From: Arthrobacter sp. zg-Y1171
GTDB taxonomy: Bacteria; Actinomycetota; Actinomycetes; Actinomycetales; Micrococcaceae
NCBI RefSeq assembly: GCF_025244845.1
Contig: NZ_CP104264.1
Location: 186,001-250,000 of the forward strand
DNA length: 64,000 nt
Direction of reading: 5' to 3'
Shown one piece after another: positions 41,296 to 50,010 of this stretch (positions within the stretch are counted from its first letter, which is position 1; every line of letters starts with the position of its first letter). Both the position numbers and the translations under genes were made by a program. A model generated the notes under the pieces. The model had not been told where the DNA came from. It worked only from the letters and a program-made list of their open reading frames with translations, and did not search any database.

Positions 41296-41692
41296 ACCTC
41301 AGGATTTCATCCGGCACTGACATTTCCGGGCTCTAATCAGGCCGAAAACAGAGCTTGAGGAAACCTTCGATACCCGTCTTTTGAACGCAATTACCTACCT
41401 GTACAAGGACACATCCTGGAGCACCGAAGACTCACGCCCACCCCGTTTGGAAAGCGCAGCAAGACGGGTTCTGAGAGGGCGAAGGACGACGTCGGCCGGG
41501 GCCTTCCGCGCTGCAGGCAGCGCTTTCCGGCTACAACGTCGTCGGGCCGGCCCTGCTGTGCTGAGCGAACTGGTGGCGGCTGCCGCACGGGAGCGCGACG
41601 GCGAAGGGGGCGAGGCGGTCATGCGGACGCACATTTTGGCTGCGCGGAACACGGCAGGGCCAGGCAACCGGATTCCTAGGACTGCGCCGGCG
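41296..41692 (+). other. Non-coding region with a decayed LysR C-terminal fragment
   Basis: No intact gene is seen. Bases 41455-41590 on the plus strand resemble the substrate-binding domain of the LysR gene at 38197-39111. CTGCAGGCAGCGCTTTCCGG and the following GGCTACAACGTCGTC read LQAALSGYNVV against LQEVLAGYDGV. After an internal deletion of roughly 50 bases, a 35-base stretch ending TGAGCGAACTGGTGG matches the AGPAVLSELV codons with about two mismatches. A stop codon and frame changes show that it is a remnant. Confidence 0.5.
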
Positions 41693-41924
41693 TCATTCGC
41701 CGTCCGAATAGATGCTGCTGGGTGTGCCGTAGTCGGGGTCCAGCTCGGACCGGACCAACGGATGCCCTTCGGGGTTCTTATGGCACGGCGTGCTGATGAA
41801 TAAAAGATGGGCTGGAAGGTCCGTTGGAAGATGCCGGGTTCACTGCACAGGCTCCTAATGTCAGCAGTGGCGCCGCAAGGACGAGGAGCATAAGCGCCGG
41901 CACCATACGGCTGCGACGGGTCAT
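41693..41924 (-). pseudogene. Degraded paralogue of the adjacent lipoprotein gene
   Basis: The 5' part (ATG at 41924) encodes MTRRSRMVPALMLLVLAAPL-LTLGAC, an intact lipoprotein signal peptide, but runs into a TAA at 41778-41780 after 48 codons. Directly beyond, in another frame, the sequence NPEGHPLVRSELDPDYGTPS-SIYSDGE and a stop (41693-41695) closely match the last 28 residues of the intact lipoprotein at 41948-42529. The middle (about 120 residues) is deleted. It is therefore a tandem paralogue with an internal deletion. Confidence 0.8.
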
Positions 41925-41947
41925 GGCGTGAAGCGGAGCCGCGGGTT

Positions 41948-42529
41948 TCATTCGCTGTCGGAATAGATGCTGCTGGGCGTGCCGTAGTCGGGGTCCAGTT
42001 CGGAGCGGACGACCTGATGGCCTTCCGGGTTTTCCCGGCAGTCCGTCGTCAGCAGGAAATCCAGCCGGGCACCCGACGTTTCATTCAGATACTCCACGGT
42101 GATAAACATCGGGTCTTTCTGGAAACTGACCAATCGTGTTGCCCTCGCATTGGGGCTATTGTCCGTGGCGTCCTGTTTCAATTCCCAGCCTTCATTCCGG
42201 AGGTATGTCGCGATCCGTTCAAGCGAAGCGTCTGCCTCCTCCGATGAAGGTAAAGTCCCTGCGGCTTGACCAATCCATCCGGTCTCGACTTCGGGATGAT
42301 CCACTCTTTCAGGGGCCAGGCAGGACTCCTCACGCAATGACTCAATCGTCAGAACCCCTTTGCCTTCATCGAGCAGCCCGCGCATTATCGTTTCCAATTC
42401 ATTGACGGGATCCACAGAGCGGGCCGAATCGGTTGGTGTATTCATCGCACAGGCTCCCAAAATAAGAATCAGCATTGAGACGGTTGAAATTCGGAACAGG
42501 GCGCAAGCCGTAGGCCGGAGACGAGTCAT
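41948..42529 (-). CDS. Lipoprotein of unknown function in a WXG100-like locus
   Basis: 193 residues from the ATG at 42529, which overlaps the stop of the upstream hydrolase gene (ATGA). An ATG 12 bases further upstream is also possible. The signal peptide ends in LILGAC, followed by a polar mature part ending SELDPDYGTPSSIYSDSE. It has no family I recognise. Its tight coupling to a secreted-effector-like gene and the presence of a decayed second copy next door resemble immunity-protein arrangements, but this is inference. Confidence 0.8.
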   Translation of the reverse strand: MTRLRPTACALFRISTVSMLILILGACAMNTPTDSARSVDPVNELETIMRGLLDEGKGVLTIESLREESCLAPERVDHPEVETGWIGQAAGTLPSSEEADASLERIATYLRNEGWELKQDATDNSPNARATRLVSFQKDPMFITVEYLNETSGARLDFLLTTDCRENPEGHQVVRSELDPDYGTPSSIYSDSE

Positions 42530-44475
42530 TGTGCCGGGCAACTCTCAGTCGGGATCGATTGCATCTTCACGCCAGCGTAATCCTCGGGACGCGTTTCCAT
42601 GGGATTGTCTATCCAATACCCTCCGATATAAGTGTGTATTTCTTCGGGGATGTGCGGATAGACGCTGGTGCCGCGAATAACGCCCTGCATATTAAGGGCG
42701 CTGGTTGATCCTGGCCGGAAGTACTCGTTGTGCCCTGAAACGAGCGGTCCGCCTTTGTCGTGGTTGAGGAAACCGGATTCCAGCCGCTGCGCCCCCATTT
42801 GTCCGACCGGATCGCTGGGACCGCCGTCACCCTGCGCAGCGCCGCCCACTACCTGAGCAATGGCGATGGTGTCATCCCTGGACTGAACCCAGTAACGATT
42901 GGCATCCTGGTTTTCCGTATCTTGGGGCGAACCCACCTCATGGCCTGTCCCTGACGGCGCCACATAAACAATGTTGCTGGAATCCAATCCCACCCGTTCT
43001 GCTGTCCCCAGGGCGCCGGCTCCTGCGCTGTAGCCGATATAGGTGCTGCGGGTTTCCGCTGGAACCTCAAGATCCAAAGCGTAGTCAAACGCCGCCAATC
43101 GGGGAGCAGCCGCTTCGTTAAAGGCGGAGGTGGCGTTGTCCACGATGAGGCGCTGGGGCAGGTCAACGTCCTGATAGTAGAAGGACACGTGGTCCGGAGC
43201 GGGGCTCCGGTCAACATTAGCCAGTTTGCCCGTGTAATCCTCCAACGAACCCAGGGTTGCTCCCGTCCCGGGAACAAGGACCGCGGCGGTTGTCGTAGCT
43301 GGAGAGGGGGTGCCGTTCATGACCAAGATCCGTCCGTTGCCCTCCAGACCGACTGCGACGACCTGCAGATCCTTCAGCATTGCGTGGTCCAACCCCTTGC
43401 GGATTTGTTCCAGCCGATTCAGTTCGTCTTGGTAGGCCTGCTCCGCGATGGAGTAATCGATAGCGGCCTGATTGGCCTGGATCTCATTCAAATTATCCAG
43501 CGCAGGGCGCTGGGGCCGCTTGAGGTCCCGGATCGCTTGCTCGTTGATTTCACGCACGCCCGGCACAGTGATGGTGTTGGCCCGGGCGCGGGCAGCCATG
43601 GGAACACCGTTGAGGCTCCCGAAGACTGCCGGGAAGAGCAGCAGGAGCCTTTCCTGACCAGCCTGGTCCAGGCTGTCCCAGGCGTTGCGGATGCCCATGA
43701 CCCCGGCCTCGGTCAGATCGGCTCCGTCCCGCATGGCCATCATCATAATGTGCTCCGGCGAATCGGCCGCGTAGGGGCCCATCAACTCATTTCCTGCGAG
43801 CACTGCAGCGGCTTCGGGATTGGCATCGGCCCAGAGGCGAAGCTCATCCGCGGACAGGCCGCTCAACATATGAGCGAGCGTGAACGGCGACATATTGCCG
43901 AACCGCTCGTTCAGGCCGGATGACAAGGCAACCCAGTCCGCTTCCGGCAGCAGCCGCTCACCCAGCCCTGCATGAGCGGCCAGCATGTCATCTGTCCCTC
44001 CGGAGATAGCCCGCAGGGAAGAGGCAGTGTTTTCGACGAGCACGTCCCAATCGGCCTTCAATTGGACAGCCCGTTCGTTGAACGCGCTGATAGCAGCGGC
44101 GTCCGCGGGGTCCGCGTCCTCTCCCGCCTCCTCCGCCTCCTGGTACTTGGCGTAGATCCCGGGCCTCTCCTCGGTAAGTTCCTCGGCACGTGCCTGCAGA
44201 GCGCTGCCGGAGTCGCAGAAGTCGATGAGGATGCGGTTCGCGGCGGACACCGCGCCGGCCCATTCCTGCATCGGGGCGCCCAGCTCATCCAAAGCGGTAT
44301 ATACCTGCTCCTGGGTGGCGGAATGGATATATGCGGACCGGAAACGGGTCCAGTTGATAGACGCCTGCTCAAAAAAAGAGGAGGCGGCATTGGCGCGGTT
44401 CAGCAAGTCTGTGGAGTGACGGCGCAGATCATCCCAGGAGGTGGTGATCACGGGAACATAGGCAACGTTCATCAT
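42526..44475 (-). CDS. DUF1023-type alpha/beta-hydrolase with N-terminal helical domain
   Basis: 649 residues. The N-terminal about 220 residues are helical (DLLNRANAASSFFEQASINW, WDVLVENTASSLRAI) like ESX/LXG-type secreted proteins. From about 370 the alpha/beta-hydrolase domain begins (VMNGTPSPATTTAAVLVPGT), with nucleophile Ser483 in YIGYSAGAGALG and a final GHNEYFRPGSTSALN. It matches the actinobacterial DUF1023 family of predicted hydrolases. ATGATG follows the TAG of the upstream small gene with no gap. Substrate unknown; it may be secreted and act on an envelope lipid or ester. Confidence 0.85.
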   Translation of the reverse strand: MMNVAYVPVITTSWDDLRRHSTDLLNRANAASSFFEQASINWTRFRSAYIHSATQEQVYTALDELGAPMQEWAGAVSAANRILIDFCDSGSALQARAEELTEERPGIYAKYQEAEEAGEDADPADAAAISAFNERAVQLKADWDVLVENTASSLRAISGGTDDMLAAHAGLGERLLPEADWVALSSGLNERFGNMSPFTLAHMLSGLSADELRLWADANPEAAAVLAGNELMGPYAADSPEHIMMMAMRDGADLTEAGVMGIRNAWDSLDQAGQERLLLLFPAVFGSLNGVPMAARARANTITVPGVREINEQAIRDLKRPQRPALDNLNEIQANQAAIDYSIAEQAYQDELNRLEQIRKGLDHAMLKDLQVVAVGLEGNGRILVMNGTPSPATTTAAVLVPGTGATLGSLEDYTGKLANVDRSPAPDHVSFYYQDVDLPQRLIVDNATSAFNEAAAPRLAAFDYALDLEVPAETRSTYIGYSAGAGALGTAERVGLDSSNIVYVAPSGTGHEVGSPQDTENQDANRYWVQSRDDTIAIAQVVGGAAQGDGGPSDPVGQMGAQRLESGFLNHDKGGPLVSGHNEYFRPGSTSALNMQGVIRGTSVYPHIPEEIHTYIGGYWIDNPMETRPEDYAGVKMQSIPTESCPAQ

Positions 44476-44835
44476 CTACTCCAAAAACCGTCCGTGGCCC
44501 CGCTGCAGTGGCGGGGCATAGTCTGCGGGCAGGGAAGACAGGGCGGCCGTCGCGGTGGTGGCCATCTCGCCGTCGGCCGTTATGAAGGCCTGAGCCGCTT
44601 CCGCAACCGCTGTGGCCTTCCGGAAGAGGAGGCTGCTGACCCGTTGGGCGGTTTCATCGCGCGGTGACCAGAATGCGGTAAAGGCTGAGGCGACTTCCGT
44701 GGCAGCGCCGAACGTCCCCGCAATTTCAGCGGCTGATGTCCCGGCGTCGGTGGCCGCCCGATGCATGGCATTTCCATCCGCCGCAATAGCCGTCAACGTT
44801 CCGTGGATTTGATCGGGAAGTATTTCATACGTCAT
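44476..44835 (-). CDS. Small helical WXG100-like protein
   Basis: I place the start at the ATG at 44835 (MTYEILPDQIHGTLTAIAAD), giving 119 residues; the longer frame adds 26 residues of little coding character. The protein is almost entirely helical and Ala-rich, with an FTAFWSPRDETAQRV segment at about 60-75. It resembles DUF6507/WXG100-type actinobacterial proteins encoded beside type VII-secreted proteins. No Trp-X-Gly motif is visible, so the ESX assignment is inference. It is the first gene of the three-gene locus. Confidence 0.65.
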   Translation of the reverse strand: MTYEILPDQIHGTLTAIAADGNAMHRAATDAGTSAAEIAGTFGAATEVASAFTAFWSPRDETAQRVSSLLFRKATAVAEAAQAFITADGEMATTATAALSSLPADYAPPLQRGHGRFLE

Positions 44836-44957
44836 GGGTCCCCCTGGCCGAATAACGATCAAGCCAGAGTATTCCTGAGTTTTCCCGAAAGGTACATGGG
44901 GAGAACTACCCATGGAGACAGCCGGTGCCGGCGTTGGAGCAAGCGAGAGCCGCCCGG

Positions 44958-45887
44958 CTAGCGCCCGCCCGCCAGCCGGTCCAGCCGCGCCAGCCGTTCC
45001 CGGGCCGACCGCTCGCTGGGCCCCTGCGTGCCCAACCCAAACCGGATAACACCCAAAACAAGTTTCACGGGAAACCTCACCGGCAGCGGAACCGGACCAA
45101 GGTGCGGAGCCCGCAGCCCCAGCAGCTCCCGGTGCTTCGGCTCAAGGCTGGCAACCGCCCCGGCGAACAGCACCTTGTAGCCGGGAAGCTGGTTGCGCGG
45201 CAGTGGAGGCCGCTGCAGGAACTTCAGGGCTTCCTGCACATACGCGCTATTGCGCAGCTGGGTATCGTAGCCGGCCATCTGCTTGCGCAGCTCCGCCTCG
45301 GATCGCGGCGGATCCGGAATCCCCATCAGCTCACCGGCCACCGCCCACTCCGCCACGTAGGCATCAGCCCCACCCGGAATCGGACCGCCGTAACGCTGGT
45401 GCGAGGAAAGGAACGCGTCGGTAAAGGCCAGATGCACCCAGCGGGCAATCTCGGGATCGTTGGCGGAATACGGCTGCACCGCGCCGTCGGCGTCCACATA
45501 AGTGCCGTGCACGCGTTCGTGCAGCCGCAGCACCCAGTCCGAGCCCGCCTTGGCAGCGGCCGTGTCCCCGTAGGTCACGGTGAAGATCCAGCGGATGGTC
45601 CCGGCGAGCCTGCCCAGCGGATCCTCCTTATAGTCGGAGAAATCGTGCACCCCGGCCATTGCCCCGGGATGCAGCGCCTGCAGCAGCAGGGCCCGCACCC
45701 CGGCGATGATCGGCGTCATGGACCCGTGCACCGCCCAGACCGCGGAGTCCGGACCGAAGTGGCCGGCGTCGTCGCCCTCCGCCAGCTCGAGCTCCCACTG
45801 CGGAATCTCGACGGCGTTGTTGCTGAACGTGCCGATCAGCTGGCGGCGCCAGGAACCGATGAACCGGGGAAGATGAAGAGCGCTCAT
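44958..45887 (-). CDS. Oxygenase MpaB family protein (DUF2236)
   Basis: 309 residues with the DUF2236 layout: WAVHGSMTPIIAGVRALLLQ, ALHPGAMAGVHDFSDYKEDP, RLAGTIRWIFTVTYGDTAAA, RLHERVHGTY and LAFTDAFLSSHQRYGG. The conserved histidines (LHPGAMAGVH, HERVHG) are those proposed to bind haem in latex-clearing-protein/MpaB relatives. The reaction here is unknown. It lies 77 bases downstream of jetC on the same strand, in the place where jetD would be expected in a Wadjet operon. Confidence 0.9.
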   Translation of the reverse strand: MSALHLPRFIGSWRRQLIGTFSNNAVEIPQWELELAEGDDAGHFGPDSAVWAVHGSMTPIIAGVRALLLQALHPGAMAGVHDFSDYKEDPLGRLAGTIRWIFTVTYGDTAAAKAGSDWVLRLHERVHGTYVDADGAVQPYSANDPEIARWVHLAFTDAFLSSHQRYGGPIPGGADAYVAEWAVAGELMGIPDPPRSEAELRKQMAGYDTQLRNSAYVQEALKFLQRPPLPRNQLPGYKVLFAGAVASLEPKHRELLGLRAPHLGPVPLPVRFPVKLVLGVIRFGLGTQGPSERSARERLARLDRLAGGR

Positions 45888-45964
45888 CTTCCCCAGTCTC
45901 GTCCCGACGCCGACGTCGTGCCAGAGGGGCCCGACGCCGGAACTCGCCTAGCGCAGCCGGGAAC

Positions 45965-48900
45965 CTACCGCAGCAGGATATCCACCGACCGGGAGTTGCC
46001 CATGGCCCGTTCCATCACGCCGGAACGGTTGGTGACGTCGTCGCGCAGGATTTCCGTGACCGACCCCAGGAAGCGGGAGAGGTCCACCTTGTCCTCCGGC
46101 GCCGCGAGCAGCAGCTGGAAGCCGAACTCGTGCAGCGCGTTGATGGACGCCTCGGCAAAGGACAGCGACGACTTCACGAACGCCTCGTCCATCATCACGG
46201 TGCCGTAGGTGCTGAAACCCTGGGACACGATGCCCAGCTGGTAGGCCAGCGCGGAGGCCATGATGAACGCGGTGAACCGCTGGCCCTCGCCGCCGGACAT
46301 CAGCGACGCCTGCAGGTTGGTGTAGGTATGCCCGCTGGCAAGGCGGTGCGTGCAGGTGATGGTCACGTGCGAACGGACATCGAGCACCTCGGCCCGCCAG
46401 CGCTTCTCCTCGGGATCCTTCAACCGGTCCACCAGGCCCTCGAGCGCAGCGTACCGGGCGTCCATGTCCGCCTTATCCTGCCGCGAGCCCATCATCGGCA
46501 GCGCGTTCTTCAGTTCCGTGCGGAACTTGTGCGCGGCGTCCGGAACGGTGGTGGCGACCTCGATCTCCAGGTGGCTGCCGGCGGAGTATTCCACCCGGCG
46601 GAGCACGGAGTTCAGCGGCAGCAGGCGCGAGGAGATGCTGCGGCGTTCCTCGTCGAGCAGCTGCAGCAGGTCGCTGAAACGCTCGTAGGTGCGGTTGTTG
46701 AAGTATTCGCGGAACTCGGCTTCGCGCTGCGGCAGGCCCTCGGAAATGATGTCCTCGAAGCGGTCCTCGTAGGCACCGGCGGATTCCACCGACGTGCCGA
46801 AGTCCGAACCCCACTTGTCGCTGAACGTCTCGAACGTGCGTTCCAGCTTCGCGCGGGTTTCCAGCAGGGTCTTCTCCAGCCGGGCCTGCTCGGTGATCAG
46901 GGACCGTTCCACCTCGCCGGCGGCCTCCTTCAGGCGGGCCGGGTCGGTCAGTTCCCCGAAGGGTTCGAACAGCTCGGCCAGCGCGGAACGCAGTCCCTCG
47001 GACAGGGCCTCGGGTGCCTTCGCCGAGAGCGCGGTGCGGCGCTCGACGGCGGCGGCTAGGTCGGCGTCGAGCCTCGCGGCGTCGCCCTTGAGTACGCCCA
47101 CCTTCTCGGTGGCTGCGGTGAGGTCCAGTTCGGCGGTGTCGAGTTCGAAGCGGATCTGCTCCAGATCGGCGTTGGCATCCCGGGCGGATTCCAGCCGGTC
47201 ATTGGCGACGGCGACGGCGGCGCGTGCGGCGTCGGCCGACAGGTCCTCCCAGGTCCGCTCATCTGCAGCGATGGCACGCACGGCGGCGAGCCGGCGGACC
47301 AGCTCGTCCTGTTCCTGCGCGTGCTGCCGGGAAAGGTTGTCCGCTTCCTCGAAGACGCCGCGCAGGGCCAGCAGCTCGTTGCCGAGCGCCGCGACGGTGT
47401 CCTTGTTGTCAAAGCCCAGGACGTTGTCCGAGGCCTTGGTGTGCCGGTCATCCTTTTCCGTGGTGCTGCGGTTGCGCTTGACCGCGCCGCCGAGGCTCAC
47501 GCCCTTGGCGACGTCGGCCAGCCCGGCCGGATCCTCAACGCACACGAAGTCGTAGTGCGCGGTGATCTTCCGGCGCACCCAGTCGCCCATGGCGGAGTCG
47601 TGGGTGAGGAGCTTGGTGATCAGGTCATCGGGGCCCGGCTCGGTGGGGCCGTCCACGGGCACGGAGACGTCGATGCAGCGGACGTACCCGTGCATGTCGT
47701 TCTCGCTGAGGTAGCGGGTCACGGCGGCCATGTGCTCGCCCGGCACCAGCAGGGCGGTGGCAAGTGAGCGCAGCGTACGCTCGGCGGCCGGACGCCACTG
47801 GACGTGCTCGTTGGGCAGGTCGATCAGTTCGCCGGCGAACGGCATGTCTGCTTCGTCGATGCCGGTGGCGGCGCAGATCCGGGTCCGCTGGTCCAGGGAG
47901 TCCTGCCGGATGTTGGAGGTGCGGCGGCGGAAGGAGCCGATCTCGTTTTCCAGCTTCGCGATCTGCCCCTTGAGGGACCACGCCTCGCCGTGCGCGTTGC
48001 TGCTGCGCTCGCGGGCGGCGTCGAGCTCGGTGCCGAGCGACTTCACCAGCTCCGCGGCACGGCTGCGGGCGGTGACCAGCCCGGCGGGGGAGAAGTCGAC
48101 GTCGATCCCCGCGGCGGCAAGCTCGTCCTTCGCGGCGTTCTCCACGGTTTCGCGGGAACGCAGCTGCGCGGCAGCGGCCGCGAGTTCCCGCTCGAGGGTG
48201 GCGATGGCTCCACCGCCCTCCTCGGTGTACCGGGTGCTGAGCGCATCGCGCTGGTCTTTCAGCGTGGCCCGGCGGGTTTCGGCGGCGGAGAGTTCGGAGC
48301 GGGCTTCCGTTGCGGCCTGCTCCAGCTTCTCGGCGGTGCGCTGCGCGCCTTCGAGGGCGAGGCGCTGCCGGTAGGCGGGCAGGCCTTCCTTCGCCAGGGC
48401 GCGGTTGTGCGCCAGGGCGTCGGCCGCTTCGCGGTAGCGGGTGTGCAATTCGGGGACGGACTGCAGGTGGTCGCGCTGCTGCCGGGCGCGTTCTAGCTGG
48501 CGGCGGATGCTGCGCAGGTGGCTGAAGTCCTCCACAGCCTCTTCGGCGGCGGTCAGGGTGCGCGGGGTGTCCAGCACGTTGTTGCGGAAGAAGTCATTGA
48601 CCGTGCCGCCCAGACCCTTGCCGGTCTGCAGGATGCGCAGCAGGTTGAAGGCCTTCTCATCCTCCACACCCAGGGCGTGGCGGTAGCGTTCGGCGAACAT
48701 TTTGTGCGAATCGAACACTGCGGCGCCGGGCAGCAGGGTTTCCAGGCTTCCCTTGGTGAAGCGGCCGCGCATGCCGGCCTGCAGGGCCTTGAGGTCCAGC
48801 GGGCGGTTGTGCACCAGGTAGTAGCGGCCCAGGTTGTGCTCGGTGCCGGTGGCGGGCAGGTCCATGACGACAGAGAGGCTGGTGATCTGACCCAGACCGT

Positions 48901-49276
48901 TGTCGAACGTCAGGCAGACGGCGGACCAGGTGGCGCCGGGGCGCTGATAGGCGGTGCCCGCGCCGTCGTCGGCTCCCTGGGTGCCCAGGCGTCCGCGCAT
49001 GTAGGAGAACGCGTTGCGTTTTTCCTCGGCGTTGGTGCCGGAGTTGTTCTGCGCGGCCTCGTTCATCCGGGGCCGGGCGTCCATCACCTGGAGCATGGCG
49101 TCGAAGATGGTGGATTTGCCGACGCCGGAGTCGCCGGTGAGCAGGGTACCGGCACGGTCCACCTGGATGGTGTGCGCGCCGTCGAAGGTTCCCCAGTTGA
49201 CGATCTGCACGGAGGCGAGCCGGTTCTGGCCGGGGTTGATCAGGTCTCCCATGGGGAGGGTGGTTTCGATGCTCAT
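45965..49276 (-). CDS. jetC: Wadjet/MksB-like SMC ATPase JetC
   Basis: 1103 residues with the shape of a MukB/MksB SMC protein. An N-terminal Walker A, TGDSGVGKST (47-56), lies in LLTGDSGVGKSTIFDAMLQV. Long coiled coils (about 280-450 and 650-900) flank a hinge region near 480-600. The ABC signature and Walker B halves are at the C-terminus (SLMSGGEGQRFTAFIMASAL, MMDEAFVKSSLSFAEASINA). In Wadjet it forms the DNA-extruding motor with JetA and JetB and recognises plasmids by shape. Its ATG overlaps the jetB stop (ATGA). The expected nuclease partner JetD is not next to it. Confidence 0.93.
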   Translation of the reverse strand: MSIETTLPMGDLINPGQNRLASVQIVNWGTFDGAHTIQVDRAGTLLTGDSGVGKSTIFDAMLQVMDARPRMNEAAQNNSGTNAEEKRNAFSYMRGRLGTQGADDGAGTAYQRPGATWSAVCLTFDNGLGQITSLSVVMDLPATGTEHNLGRYYLVHNRPLDLKALQAGMRGRFTKGSLETLLPGAAVFDSHKMFAERYRHALGVEDEKAFNLLRILQTGKGLGGTVNDFFRNNVLDTPRTLTAAEEAVEDFSHLRSIRRQLERARQQRDHLQSVPELHTRYREAADALAHNRALAKEGLPAYRQRLALEGAQRTAEKLEQAATEARSELSAAETRRATLKDQRDALSTRYTEEGGGAIATLERELAAAAAQLRSRETVENAAKDELAAAGIDVDFSPAGLVTARSRAAELVKSLGTELDAARERSSNAHGEAWSLKGQIAKLENEIGSFRRRTSNIRQDSLDQRTRICAATGIDEADMPFAGELIDLPNEHVQWRPAAERTLRSLATALLVPGEHMAAVTRYLSENDMHGYVRCIDVSVPVDGPTEPGPDDLITKLLTHDSAMGDWVRRKITAHYDFVCVEDPAGLADVAKGVSLGGAVKRNRSTTEKDDRHTKASDNVLGFDNKDTVAALGNELLALRGVFEEADNLSRQHAQEQDELVRRLAAVRAIAADERTWEDLSADAARAAVAVANDRLESARDANADLEQIRFELDTAELDLTAATEKVGVLKGDAARLDADLAAAVERRTALSAKAPEALSEGLRSALAELFEPFGELTDPARLKEAAGEVERSLITEQARLEKTLLETRAKLERTFETFSDKWGSDFGTSVESAGAYEDRFEDIISEGLPQREAEFREYFNNRTYERFSDLLQLLDEERRSISSRLLPLNSVLRRVEYSAGSHLEIEVATTVPDAAHKFRTELKNALPMMGSRQDKADMDARYAALEGLVDRLKDPEEKRWRAEVLDVRSHVTITCTHRLASGHTYTNLQASLMSGGEGQRFTAFIMASALAYQLGIVSQGFSTYGTVMMDEAFVKSSLSFAEASINALHEFGFQLLLAAPEDKVDLSRFLGSVTEILRDDVTNRSGVMERAMGNSRSVDILLR

Positions 49277-50010
49277 GCCGGCTCCTCGCCGTCGTTCTCT
49301 TCGTCAGCGGGGGTGCCGTCTGGATCCTGCCCCGAGAGGGTCTGCATAAAGGTGATGATGTCGCCGATCTGGCTGTACGGCAGGGCCAGCGGCAGGGCAT
49401 TGGAAATCACCCAGACGTTGTCCAGCTCGGTGGGGAGCAGCAGCCGGCGGTCCTGCACGAGCTTGCGGATGGCGGCGTCGGCCAGGTCCTCCACGGACTT
49501 CGCGTCGCGCTGGCCCGGATCCACGTAGCCCTCGAGCACCTCGATGATGTCCTGGCGGGCGATGGTGGCCTCGTTCCCGGTGCCGTTGTGGCGGTCCAGG
49601 ATCAGCCGCATGCGCAGCAGCAGCAGGGTTTCCTCGCGGGTCATTTCGCGTTGGCGCTGCAGGGCGGAGGTGTGCGGTTCGGCCATCTCCACCGGGCGCA
49701 GCAGGGCGACCTTGCGGTCCTCGTCAATGACCAGGGTGAGGAACAGTTCGCTCAGCCGGGCGCGCAGCTGCTCCTGGTTGTCCACCACGGTCTCGTACAC
49801 GTTGTCCGAGGAGTTCGCGTCCAGGTACGGGCCGCGCAGCAGCCGGATGAGGGCCTGGCGCAGCTTCAGCGGCAGGGTGCCGGTGTCGCCGGGGAACAGT
49901 TCCGGGCCGTCCACGAGGAGGTCCCGCGGGGCGTGCTCGGCGTGCTCTTCTTCCAGGTCCGGCTCGAATTCCTCCGGGGATTCGGACAGTTCTGCGGTGG
50001 TCTCGCTCAT
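49273..50010 (-). CDS. jetB: Wadjet JetB (DUF4194, MukE/MksE-like)
   Basis: 245 residues. An acidic N-terminus (ESPEEFEPDLEEEHAEHAPR) is followed by a winged-helix body with LPLKLRQALIRLLRGPYLDA, the RQREMTREETLLLLRMRLIL motif and VNNP-like VWVISNALPLALPYSQIGDI. This corresponds to DUF4194 (JetB), the kite-type accessory subunit of the Wadjet SMC complex. The ATGA overlaps at both ends with jetA and jetC show a co-translated operon. Confidence 0.92.
   Translation of the reverse strand: MSETTAELSESPEEFEPDLEEEHAEHAPRDLLVDGPELFPGDTGTLPLKLRQALIRLLRGPYLDANSSDNVYETVVDNQEQLRARLSELFLTLVIDEDRKVALLRPVEMAEPHTSALQRQREMTREETLLLLRMRLILDRHNGTGNEATIARQDIIEVLEGYVDPGQRDAKSVEDLADAAIRKLVQDRRLLLPTELDNVWVISNALPLALPYSQIGDIITFMQTLSGQDPDGTPADEENDGEEPA

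Noticed and set aside
45888..45964. jetD hidden after jetC
   Set aside because: The interval is only 77 bases, and the next gene is clearly MpaB/DUF2236, with none of the DUF2220 features.
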